Positions 11,901-22,356 of a DNA stretch of 64,000 nt are shown here, piece by piece; the stretch's first letter is position 1, and the number at the start of each line of letters is the position of its first letter. The position numbers and the translations under genes are program-made. Origin of the DNA: Cerioporus squamosus. Lineage: Eukaryota; Basidiomycota; Agaricomycetes; Polyporales; Polyporaceae. The DNA lies in the NCBI GenBank assembly GCA_022592435.1, contig JABYQS010000109.1, positions 62,001 through 126,000 on the forward strand, read 5' to 3'. The notes beneath the pieces were generated by a model. That model searched no databases, was not told the origin of the DNA, and worked only from the letters and a program-made list of their open reading frames with translations.

Positions 11901-12495
11901 GTTCTCGCGGCCCTCCCCCTCTCTACTAAATTGCGGTCAAGTCTACGACTACGAACGTAAACGCACGGAAGGGTCCTATCGGGAGCCTCGTAGCGGACCA
12001 GATTGTGATGAACTGACCCGAATAGCGCAAGGCCGATGCCGCCTGTCGGACCATACCGGAGAACGTGCACAAGCTCATTCGAAATCGGACTGGCAGGTTG
12101 CCTCCCGGTACTGAGGCGTCCCGACAGGGGCGATTACCATGGTCCGATTTCGAACGAGTCTTGCGCGCAAGACTCAGGCAGCACGATCGGGCGGACTAGA
12201 ATGCAGGCAAGCAAACGTGAAACACTTACTCGGTCTGATAGACTGGATCAGAATTCGGATGTCCGAGCACACTCGCCATGGGTTGGCAGGCCGAGGACTC
12301 AACGGCAGCCGCGGCGATTCATAAGAAACACAGTGATTATGACAGCACTGTCAAGCGTGTAAGTGTAAATCATCGATGTGTAGGCTACAAGGGGACATAC
12401 CGTACGATGACGAGAGAGAACGAAGATAGGGTAGTCTGAAGTATGGGTATAGTACGATGTGGCATGTCGATCCAACCAGACGAGTGACTCCGCTC
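11901..12495. other. Intergenic with inverted repeats
   Basis: About 600 bases between the HAD promoter and the stop of DUF7918 copy 4. Arms at 12074-12090 and 12142-12158 are inverted copies with one mismatch in 17. A perfect 20-base palindrome lies at 12156-12175. No coding frame is convincing. Confidence 0.5.
12156..12175. repeat. 20-bp perfect palindrome
   Basis: GAGTCTTGCGCGCAAGACTC is its own reverse complement. It overlaps the end of an inverted repeat whose other arm is at 12074-12090. It could be a dimeric DNA-binding site or the scar of a small inverted-repeat element; the sequence alone does not decide. Confidence 0.8.
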
Positions 12496-13811
12496 TTACT
12501 CGTCGTCGCTCAAAGTCAAATCAATTACAACCTGTTCAGACGTTCGTCGTCGAAGAGACGAAGCTCGCGGTTCTGTCTTCACACGCGCTCGTGTCGAGGG
12601 AACCTGCGATACGCCATCTGTCTTTCTCCTCTTGATCGCACGCTCGACCGTATGCAGTTGTTCAAGCAGCTGGCTCTAATTACCAGCATGGCACCGTCAG
12701 CTACAGCGCAAACGGCAGGGAGCCGTGCGAGACGCACCTTCATCTCCTCGAGGTCGCTCTCATCGTCTACGGTGCTCACCGAGACGTCCGGTTTAACGTC
12801 CTGGCCACCGTGGACATCGTGTTTACACGCGTCCATGCGGCGCTTTCTGGATAATCGGGAGCCCGATGCCATGGCGGAAGGTTCGTCGAAGTCATCTGGA
12901 CATGTCTTGATCACGACAGGCTTGACGTCTTCTGAGAGAGGCGCGATACCCTGCGCCTGCAAGAGGGCTGCCAGACATCCCTCCGTCAGTCTGCATGCAG
13001 AGCGAATGTCCACGATGGACGCGTACCGAGGGGCCTATAGCGGAAGATGAACTTGGCAACATTGCCCTCACGAGGATCGATCGGGGTGCTGCAAGTCTGA
13101 ATGCGGCTCGTAGCGATCCTGCAATCTTCGCCCAGCCTGCATGAGAGATAGTGCGCCCTAATCTCAGTCTCATGTTACAGAGTGTTTAACGGAGAGACCT
13201 ACGTTACGCAGTGCGCGCCGGCCTTCTTGCTCCTCTCATGCACAGCTCCTGTCGGACGGAACTTCACGCCCCACGTACGCTGGACGGACCTGTACTCTGC
13301 TCGGATGCGCGACACCGCAACCTCAATCTCGCCAAGCTCTTCGTGGCTGGGCCCCCCAAGCACCTCGTCGTCGTCTAGCCCAATCAGCTCAGGTGGCTCT
13401 CAGCATGAAGTGGGAGATGCGCGCACCAGTGGTCAGGAGGTTCGCGAATTTAAACGGCTTCCTCGTCGTCGGGTTCGTACGCACTCCCTCTCTATGTCCC
13501 CTCGCTCCCGGTACGCAGCGGTTCCCGCCGACTTCCTTCCCGTCGAGATTCGTTACGAATCGCAGGTGGCTCTGCTTTGCGTGGTCCCGCCATTCGATCA
13601 CAAAGGACTGCAAGAGCGTAGTGAGCATGCACAGCTCCGACTCGGGATGGAAGAGAGTGGGGTGTGTGAAGCAGATAGTGCGTACCTTGCCACATTCGCT
13701 GGGAATGAAGCATGTGAGGGTCTTGCCGTCGTGTCCCTCAGGCTGAATGCAGTACTCTGCGAGCCGCTTGCCGTCGCACGAGATCCAGACTTCGTAGCCC
13801 TTGAGCTGCAT
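12496..13811 (-). CDS. DUF7918 domain protein, array copy 4
   Basis: Six exons: 13686-13811, 13427-13607, 13203-13374, 13027-13136, 12738-12967 and 12496-12675, giving 332 residues. It has the best splice signals in the array, including a GTACGC donor after FIPSECGK and a GTGCGT donor before the last exon, and these support the weaker models of the other copies. Motifs: YEVWISCDG, VHERSKKAGAHC, FIFRYRPL, LLQAQGIAPL, basic SRKRRMD, VKPD and VKTE (psi-K-x-E/D), a helical SQLLEQLHTVERAIKRRK, and the C terminus VVIDLTLSDDE. The end has the form of a SUMO-interaction motif: a hydrophobic core followed by acidic residues. This is the best-preserved copy of the full architecture. Confidence 0.88.
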
Positions 13812-14368
13812 GGCGGTCCAGCTAGATTACCGAGGCTTTCGTGTGTTTCAAGTCGATGGTTTGACAGCGACAGCTGCGAGCCAAGAAAGCGAGACCGTGT
13901 TAAGTACGCTGCTTGCGCAGATGGTGGTGGTTGCGGACAAGAGACGCGGTGACAGTAAAGAGCGGTCCGGCGTCCCCGACGCGCGACGCGTCCGGCGTCT
14001 ATTCGACTAAGGCCCCTGTAAGTAGCCTGATAAGTAGTACTATAGTCAAGTAAGTAGTAGGAGCTTAGAAGGTTTCCCGGCATTGCGTCACGCGTCCGAC
14101 GCGTCTCGACTGTCGCGTCTCTTCCTGCTCCTTGCTCAGCAGAGCTGACTAGACCCTCTGCGCGCCTGCCGACAAAGCCCGGACGCCATGCAGATCCCGG
14201 GGGGTATAAAGGCACCAGAGGCCCGAGGAGATCCGGAAGTCGACCCAAAACTACTGCTACATGTACAGTACATCATCCGAACCCCAATCCAGGTCATGTC
14301 CATGGTAACTCCGCTCCCCTTGCATACATCCTACAAAAGCCCGACGACCCCCAGCTACCCACCCACGC
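13812..14368. other. Intergenic, no gene recognised
   Basis: About 560 bases holding the 5' flank of DUF7918 copy 4 and the 3' flank of the DUF1769 gene. A plus-strand TATAAAGG near 14206 has no plus-strand gene after it that I can support. Confidence 0.5.
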
Positions 14369-15853
14369 TCAGTCCACGTCCCCCGAGCTCCCGCTCGCCA
14401 AGCTCTCGCTGCTCCCACTGTTCGTCGAGCCCGTCCGAGTCGAACCCTTCTCGCGCAGGTCGTCGTCGCCGTCCGCGACGGGCTCGATGACCACGCACCA
14501 GAGGATGCGGCCCCACGCCCGCTCGGCCGTGCGCTCCTCCTTCTTGAGCCGCTCGCAGCACACGAAGCGCACGGGCTGCCCGTCCCAGTACTTGGTCATC
14601 TCGATCGAGAGGCCCCCGGGCAGCTTCAGCAGGATCCCGTCCGGGCTGAATGTGAGGAAGTCGTAGCAGAAGTCCGTCGTTATGAGGTCCTGTGCAGAGG
14701 TGAGTTTCTGTTCCTTTGCGAGGCAGATGGGGACGGAGAGGGGAGAGGCAGAAGGGAAGATGAATGGGTCTAACAGCGGTCAAAGCAGTGGCCGCTAGCG
14801 GAGGTTAGCGAGCATGTCCCTTCGGATATCGCGCTCATTGTCGCCGACAGTGAGCGCGGCCGACGGCTTCCTAACTTCCTCTTCTATGATCACCGCTGCT
14901 ACAAGTCCCGGACCGAGGAGAGGGTGCGGGACGTTAATTTCCGCGACGTTCAGGAGCTCTCGCTCATGCTGACCTTCAGGATCTTTATCGTCGTCGTCGC
15001 CGACGAACCCGCCACTTGGGCGGGACGTCGTGCGCTACTGTCGGAACAGACGGAAGGAGAGGACGTACCTCTGGCCCGAAGACGACCTCCTGCCTGCGGG
15101 GCGCATTCGTAAAGTACCCGCGGCGCTTCGACGGGCTGTTCTGCACCTTCCGCCCTTGCCGTTCGCTGCAGCGCTCTTCGTGCGCAGCTGTGTTGTATCG
15201 TCCCCGATGGGCTCTTTCGGCGGGAACGGCGGCTCGGGGGCGCCCCGCTCTATGCGTCGGTGCTCGAAATATGGCATCGTCGCGATGAGCGGCGAGAGCG
15301 CCCATGGCTTCGAGCTGGATGCGAGGTCGTGCTCGAGCGTGGGGTCGATGAAGCTGTGGGCGTGCTAGTGAGTATAGTGGCGCACGCGGGTTGGAACGGA
15401 AGGTGCGTACTTCATGAACTTGACGGCGACGCTGAATACCCAGGGTACCTTGAGCGGGCGGTCGAAGATGTTCCCGAAGAGCAGGTCGTCCTGCGGTGTA
15501 CTCCTTCAGGAACCTCCCTGTAACATCGCGCGTTGCGCGCGTCAGCATTCTGTCTCATCTGGTTTCCACACCTAGCCAATATGCTCGCTGCCTCTGCGCC
15601 TCCTCGCACAGGACGGGACAAGCTAGGACGGGACAAACGCACCTTGCATCTGTATGCTCCAAGTAACCCCGCTCCGCTTGCGGAAATAGTCGCTGTCGCG
15701 CACCTTGCCCTCCTCGTCCGCGAACCCCTTGATGAATACTGCGAGCTGGCCCTCGAACGCGTCTGACGAGACCTTGACGGGCACGCCCGAGTCGACATGG
15801 ATGGGGACGAGGTCCGACATGGATGGCCCGGCGAGGATACGGAGACGAGGCAT
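14369..15853 (-). CDS. DUF1769 family protein, two frame breaks
   Basis: Exons 15643-15853, 15411-15517, 15069-15353 and 14369-14689. Family segments are clear in order: MPRLRILAGPS, FIKGFADEEGKVRDSDYF, TWSIQMQGRFL, DDLLFGNIFDRPLK, FIDPTLEHDLASSSKPWALS, RRGYFTNAP, TTDFCYDFLTFSP, KYWDGQPVRFVCCER and WGRILWCVVIEP. The frame does not hold. One extra base lies near 15488, between KEYTA and DDLLFG. One base is missing near 15150, before KVQNSPSKRRGYF. Exon lengths fit only when both are allowed for. Intron 3 is very long (379 nt). The function of DUF1769 is not known. Either this is a recent pseudogene or the assembly has small errors here. Confidence 0.78.
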
Positions 15854-17791
15854 GGTGAAGTCGAGGCTCACTGTCGGGATATGGGCGCTGAGGCTTGTTC
15901 GCGATGTCTTTTGTATGCACGCAGGCAGCGAGTATGTGCAATTGCAAAGACTGGGAACGGGCGGGCTGCAGGGTATGGAAGTGAGGTAGTCCGGCTACGC
16001 TCGAGGAGGCGATAAAGAGGGCAGTGGGAGGTGGCGCAGGTGAAGGACAAGGCCCAGTTACGGTCGCCTCCACGCTCACGCTCCTCCGCAGTGCGTCAAC
16101 CAGCCGTCGCGATCGCCTCCCGCTCGGCATCTCCCGCCCGCCAGTGTGGCTATATCTGGCCGTGTATGACGTCCGTCGTGAGACCACGCTGGCTGCGGCG
16201 AAGGGAACTGAAGTCGTCTCGAGACTCAAGAATGCACGGAGCGGGAGGTGAGGCTGAGAGGAACTCCGTGCGGTGTGAACGAAGCTTGCTTGCGGTTGGC
16301 CACGGTCTTCTCGGACATCCTATCTGCACGTCTCCTGACGTTCAACAGTGCGAGGACCTCTGGCGTGTGCCAAAATGAAACGACTGCGCGCGTTGCTTAT
16401 TCGCAACAATAGGCAGCAGCGGCGCCCGGGAGTCTCATAGCATGTTGACGAGCGGAACCTCAGTGAGGCCCATACGGGACTCGAGATCGAAGTGTACACA
16501 TTGACATAGTATGTGTCATGCCGCTGCACAACGAAATGAGACGGACAGCGGATGCATCTTCGTATACTGGGCATGCAGACACTTAGTACAGTCACATCCT
16601 TGATCAAGCGTTTGGAGTTGGAGAAGTTCAGTCGTACAACCTCTGAACCGTTCGCTGTCCGCGGCCGTAGTCGAAGCTGTAGTCGAGCTTAACAAGTCGC
16701 GCAAGTTCTATAAGCTTTAGCCCACTCGAAGCGCTGACCACGCTGCGCTGCGTGCGATCTCACCCCGGAACATGCAGCCTGAAGCCAACAAGAGGCCTTT
16801 GGGAGAGACACATCCTCCGCCGATGAACTCGCCGACAACGTTCTCTGCGGATTCCAAGACGGTAGGACAAGTACGGATGGTCTGCGCCAAAGCATGACGG
16901 GAGAGCCACGTACTCAAGAAACCCTCGTAAGGCTCTAATGCACGTATCTTCATCTATTATGACGGGTTCGATCCCGGGACCCGAACGTCCCGGGCAGTGG
17001 GAGCACATTGTCGCGTTCAAGGTGCTGTAAAGACAGCCTATGTGGGTCCCCATCAAAGACTCAGAGTGAGGTAGCTGGTCAAAGAGGGCGGTCGCTGCAA
17101 GGGCGCGGAGACAGTGATAGAAAATCAGCCGGCTGACGAGGGGTAGGAGGCGGGTTGCACTCTTGACTCCAGACCCGGGAAGGCTGTCGAGTTGGTACTA
17201 GTCAGAAGTACTCGGCTTCGTCAGATAAGGGGCGTTCTATGTTGAGGAGAGCGGCAAAATACGCATGAAGTCAGTCGAAGGACAGTCGACTAGAGAGACC
17301 TGGAACAAAATGTGTGAATTGAGGTCGCGTGAGTATTCATGCTGTTTGCGATGTGCGTCCGCGATTCGATTGTTCCTTCAGGTGGCCGGTAGGGAAAAGT
17401 GAGAGAAACGATCGCCCTGTCGATGCATGGCGACTGACTCAAGGAGTCTGTGCGAGATCTGTGCGGCATGGCATTACAATCGTCATCTGCGGGACTGTCA
17501 CGACTTACTGTACTGCTGACCTGCACACACGCTGGTGACCCGGGCATTCTCCAAATGGATGCGATTTGGATGCGATAGTCGAGCGTCGAGACGCGTCGGA
17601 CGCGTGACGCAATGCGGGGGAGAGCGCTCCTGGCAGTGGACTCCAGACCCGAGCTTTCCCTACATATGTAGGTGGCAACTGACACAGACATACATAACTT
17701 GGCACTCATCCGCGACGACTGCATCCTGCACACTCTTCCTCCGAATTGAAGATATTCGCTCCCCCCGTTCCGCTGTGCTGCGCCTGTCGTC
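15854..17791. other. Long intergenic stretch, no gene recognised
   Basis: About 1.9 kb between the start of the DUF1769 gene (minus) and DUF7918 copy 5 (plus), so it includes a divergent promoter region. A hairpin of CCCGGGAC and GTCCCGGG with a 6-base loop lies at 16973-16994. Open frames exist on both strands but have no domain or splice support. Confidence 0.5.
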
Positions 17792-19290
17792 ATGCTGCAT
17801 AGAGGATATGAAGTCTGGATCGCGGACAGCCGCGAGCAGCGGCTTCCGGAGTACAAAGTCGAGGTCGGGGAGGACGACTCCGTCATCACTTGCTACATCC
17901 CGAGCGAGAGCGGAGAGGTAAGCGAGTTTGTGGACAGTCCTGAGGTCTTCAAGTTGCACGTGTCCCGCGTGGGCCAAGGGTGCTGATACTCCGTGCTCCG
18001 TCACGTCTCGCAGCAATTCTCGATTCGATGGAAGGACCACAACGGACCCATGGCCAACCACACGAACATGAAGACCTCTGTCGACGGCGTGCGCGTTGGG
18101 GGCAAACACAGCCGTCCCGGGGCGTCGGGCAAGTGTGTCGGTGTGCGCACCGACTCTGAGAGTGTCTACCACCCGTTCCAGTTCGCGATCCTCCAGACGA
18201 CCGGTGCGTGCCCCTCAGTTCGTGCCGGATGCCACTCCGGCTCATGCAGAAACGCGTCTCCCATTCCCACTCCTTCTTTCACCCCGCCAACGAAATTCTG
18301 TACCCACCTTTCCGCAGACGAGGAGGAAGCTCTGTGGGCTGGAGGCGCATCCGATCAGCTAGGCACGATCGAGCTGCGAGTCGTCCATGTCCACGCAAAC
18401 GTCCGCTCAAAGAACTTCAAGCCAGACACCTTCGCCGGCGTATCGCGCGTGCACGAGCGGAGCAAGAAGGCCGGCGCACACTGCGTAGCGTGCGTCCTCT
18501 CGTCACCTCCTCCTCTGCATCTCTCCTCCTGCTCCCTGCCTCCTGCCAGTGCAGCTGACCACATTATACTCGACATACAGCTTGGGGCCGGCGTTGCCGT
18601 TCAACAAACATCACCGCCATCACTCCGTGAAGACAATCCCGCTGGACAAGCGTGCCCCTCCTTTTGCGACGTTCAGGTTCCACTACCGGCCTGCAGGTGC
18701 GTTCCTCCTCCTCCGGTCCAACCCATCCGGCCGCCGTTGTTTACCGGGAAGATGTGCATATAGCTATCCTCCAGGCGCAGGGTATCATGCCTGCGCCAGT
18801 GCTGGCCTCCGCAGACGAACAAGACGCGCATACTGGACCGAATACCCAGCAGAAGAAGAGGAAGGCACACGGGTCGACTGTGCCTGCTCACGCCTCGCAA
18901 GCCATCGCGCGAGTGAGCCCTGCGGCCGAGAAGAAGCCCGTCAAGTCCGAGCTGCAAGATACCAGCATACACGTCGGGGCTGGAGGGGATGTCATTGAGC
19001 TGTCTGACGACGAGGAGGAGGTGACGCAGGTGTGTAGTTTACTGCTCCAAGCAAAGCGTTTCCGTGGGCAGACTACTGACTCCATCGATGTGGTGCAGCG
19101 GAGACCTGCAGTCAAGCGCGATCCTGACCGGAGGAGGTTGAACTATGACCCGAAACGACGTGATCGACCTGACGCTGGATTGACTACATTGTTGGCTTTG
19201 GGGCAGAGAGGGGACGCACTGACTTATCCTATTGTTCGATTATACTGTTCGCTGTGCTTTCGTTGCTTTCGTGCTGCTCCTACACTTTAG
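17792..19290 (+). CDS. DUF7918 domain protein, array copy 5 (opposite strand)
   Basis: Exons 17792-17917, 18014-18203, 18318-18489, 18581-18696 and 18764-19290. A 69-nt in-frame intron may be removed at 19030-19098. The product is about 353 residues with that intron removed. Intron positions match the other copies, but introns here are longer (96, 114, 91 and 67 nt). Motifs: YEVWIAD, YIPSESGE, LGTIELRVVHV, VHERSKKAGAHC, FRFHYRPA, LQAQGIMP, basic QQKKRKAH, VKSE (psi-K-x-E), and an in-frame VIELSDDEEE at 18991-19020, itself a SUMO-interaction-like motif. The array tail motif VIDLTLD followed by a stop is also present at 19157-19183, but in another frame. The final ~60 residues therefore look like a shifted frame. 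Confidence 0.78.
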
Positions 19291-19587
19291 CTACAAGGGA
19301 AGACTGTACTTATCCGACCGGGGCCTCAGTCGGACTGTCGGAGAACTCTCCTGCTGACCGCTGGATCTATCATGCGCAGACTGCCTCACTATGTTCTCGC
19401 GGACAACAAGGCGCCTCCAACTCTCTGAAGAGACAAATGTCTACTATCCAGAATACGGCGCCCGGAGGGCAAAGACCAAGCAAAGACGCCAAGACAGAAC
19501 TGGTCATTAATACGGACTACCCCGCACATACGATACACCAAACCGACACTCTGTCGTAGACTGTCCATGAGAGTATTATACACAGTA

Positions 19588-21227
19588 TCACCGAGGCACG
19601 CTGGAAGCTCTAGAGGAAACACCGCTTGCTACCCTCCGTTGACGGCGCGACTTTGACCTCGACTTCGAGAGGCCAAGCCGCAGAGCGAAACGGGAGGCAA
19701 CAGCGCGGAAGAACCGTCCGAGCTTGCGCAGCGGGCTCTGGGATGCCGGGCGCGTATTCGCGCCGCGGGCTTCTTGTGCATCTTCAACGGAAATGAGGTC
19801 TGCGCGCGGCGCTCGTCAGCTAAGAACTCGCGGGTTAGCCGGCACGGCAAGATACGAGAGACGTACCCGTCTTGTTCTCCGTCTTCAGCACGGAGCGCGA
19901 GACCGACGCTTCACGCCGCGAAGAGTAGTGAGACCGGGCGCGGCGCAGCTTTCTCGGGGTCCTTGGGGTCTGGGGCTGACTGTGCGTGGGAGTCGCGGAG
20001 AGGTACGTATCCGCCGACTGCCGCGAGCGTATGCGCGAAATGCTCAGACGCCTGTCGTCCTTGGGGTCCGATTTAGGCGTGAGTAGACGCGACGACGCAG
20101 CGGTGTCGTTCCGCTGTCGCTTTTTTGCTTTCTGTAGGAGCCTGCGTGAAATGGGCGTCAGTGACGGGCATGAGGTGCACACGCATAGGAGGGAAGGGAG
20201 AGGGGAGGTACGTACTGGAACACGACGTCGCGCTCCTCCAAGAATCCAGCGGGGTCCGATACGTCTTCGAGCGTCTCCAGGTCGAACGAGAGGTCGACGA
20301 GGGGTATGTCGTCAATGGGGATGTCGGGGCCCAACGCGAGCTTGCTGGTGCTCGGCGACTCCAGATTCAGCGCGATCGAGGACCGCGCCGTCGAGGTCGA
20401 GTACACACTCGCAGAGTCCGACGTTCCATGCCGACGAGGTCGGGCGCGTTCGAAGAGAGCAGAGACGGACGTCTCGGTGCCCGTGCCGCTAGTGATGTCC
20501 GACGCGGGGGTCGTGATTCTCGGCGGCTGGATGCTGAAGTTCTGCGACGTCGGAGAAGGAGCGAGTGCGAGGTCCGCGAGCGCGCTGAGAGTCGGGCTCG
20601 TGGGCTGCCTGTCGAACCGAGAGTAGACGTAGTCCGCCTCATCACGAGGCTGCGAGGCGGGACTGCGGAAGGTGAATGAAGTCGCGTCGGACCGGATGGA
20701 AGGAAGGTACGTCTCCGCGGGCGGATGGGCAGCGCTCATCTTCCGCGCCCCGACCAGGCTTCTCATCTGTTCGTCGGGCAGTGTCCAGGGAGATGCTTGT
20801 CGGTCGGCAGATGCATGGATGCGGATGAGTGCCTCCATGGAAGGGCGGTGACAACAATGGGTGAGGGGAAGAGCATGGGAAGGTTTGATTGAGGAACTGG
20901 ACGCGGCGGGGAAGATAGGAAGGCAGTCGCTGCTACAGGGACCACGTCCAGCTTGAGCGTGGCCCCCAACGAGCGAAATACGATACACGCGCCACAGAGG
21001 CTCGTCGGAAGAAGAAGGGATCTGCACTTCCTATAGTGATGGCAAAGGGTCACTTCGACCCTCGCCGTCAAAGCATGAAGAGCACACACCTTCTCGACCA
21101 GCGCAACATATCGTTTCGTCCCCAACGCCTTCGCCACAGCCAAGATGAGAGCGTCCTCATATCCCGCCACCATCGCCCTCGCATTTATCTGGACCATGAC
21201 GTAGGACCCTACGAGCGTGTCGGACAT
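19588..21227 (-). CDS. Ser/Pro-rich hypothetical protein
   Basis: Four exons: 21090-21227, 20216-21030, 19867-20141 and 19588-19799. Phases close exactly and give 479 residues. Residues 1-75 look folded (QINARAMVAGYEDALILAVA, then DEPLWRVYRISLVGG). The middle is Ser/Thr/Pro-rich and probably disordered, with an acidic stretch (DDIPLVDLSFDLETLEDV). The C terminus is strongly basic (SRSKSRRQRR) and could bind nucleic acid or act as a nuclear signal. The last acceptor was chosen among two because it keeps a protein-like frame (SPLRKLGRFFRAVASRF). I do not recognise the family. Splice signals are good throughout. Confidence 0.65.
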
Positions 21228-22356
21228 CTTGTATATGAAGCAGTGGCTGAGATAGAGAATGGGAGGATGGGATTCACAGCGCCGCCACTGAGGACTTCAT
21301 ATGCGAGAGCGTATGAGCCTTGGGGTGGACGAAGAAGCGAAGGGGAAGGGGGAGGGAGGGGGAATCTGACGGCGCTGTCGAGGCGTGTTGGCCGCTTGCG
21401 GGTCCAGGCGCCACGAGGCTGGGACAACAATCCAGAACAACAGTGGCACGACGGCACGGAGAAAGGAAGGTTCCTGAAGAGGCATCGCTGCCGCCTGCGA
21501 TCCGCTCAGGGAAGCCTTTGTTATCAGGAAGTGATTGGACGTACCAGGTATATGGCTCATATGAGGCGGTGCGCAAGGACCAGGGAAGGGTTCTTGAAGA
21601 ACAGCCACCGTGGGAGGGAAGCGCCCTAAGGTCAGCCATAGGCCGTAACTCTTGATCCACCGACTGGCAGGAGAGAACCCAACAGAGGGCGAGGAGGGCA
21701 GAGGAGACGTCGGGCTGAGGGAGTCCGGGGATGGCGCGTGCAGCCGGCGAGTAAAGCAAGGATATGGCAGCGAAAGCATATGGCGGGGTGAAGGAACGCA
21801 GATCCGTACATAGCGCGCCATAGAGCTAACACAGCAAGCGCAGATGGTCGGAAGAAGGATGGGGTGGGGGTGTTCGGATGTTAGGAAGGGTGGGTGCTGC
21901 CCCGACCTCCAAGAGTCCCTCCAAGGACTGCACTGCCTCGCACGCACCGAGTGCAAGCAAGGTTAGCGTCGCAAGAAGGGAAGGAACCTGATGCTGAAGC
22001 GAACCGACTGCGAAGAGCAGCAGCTACACCCCAGCGATTCCACGATGTAAGAGCATCGCCCAGCCGCACTCGAGAGTACGGAGGTCGCCGATAGACACGT
22101 CGAAGCGTGCCCTCGTACGACCATGACTGAGCAGCTACAAACAGCTCCGGAGGCCGCGGGCGGCATGGCGGGAAAGAGGAAGGGGGACCCCGGGGAAGCG
22201 AAGAGCGAGCACGCACCTTTAAACAAGCTTCACGTGACCGCGCCTCCGTGCCAGCCTCAGGAGAAGTCCGCCGCGCATCCACATACTGGCCCGTCGCGGC
22301 CAAGAATGTTCGCGGATATCGGGGTGAGGAGGCTGCCTCCATAAACGGGATTATGA
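21228..22356. other. Intergenic, no gene recognised
   Basis: About 1.1 kb upstream of the Ser/Pro-rich gene and downstream of the mL45 gene. The minus strand near 21320-21360 is C/T-rich, as in fungal promoters. No coding frame was accepted. Confidence 0.5.

Noticed and set aside
16955..16990. tRNA T-loop-like GGTTCGATCC on the plus strand
   Set aside because: The stem bases on both sides of the loop do not pair, and no D-arm or anticodon arm lies at the right distance. The GC hairpin next to it explains the pattern.
5574..19290. DUF7918 array as a mobile element or CRISPR-like repeat
   Set aside because: The units are full spliced genes with diverged sequence, no flanking repeats and no short regular spacers.
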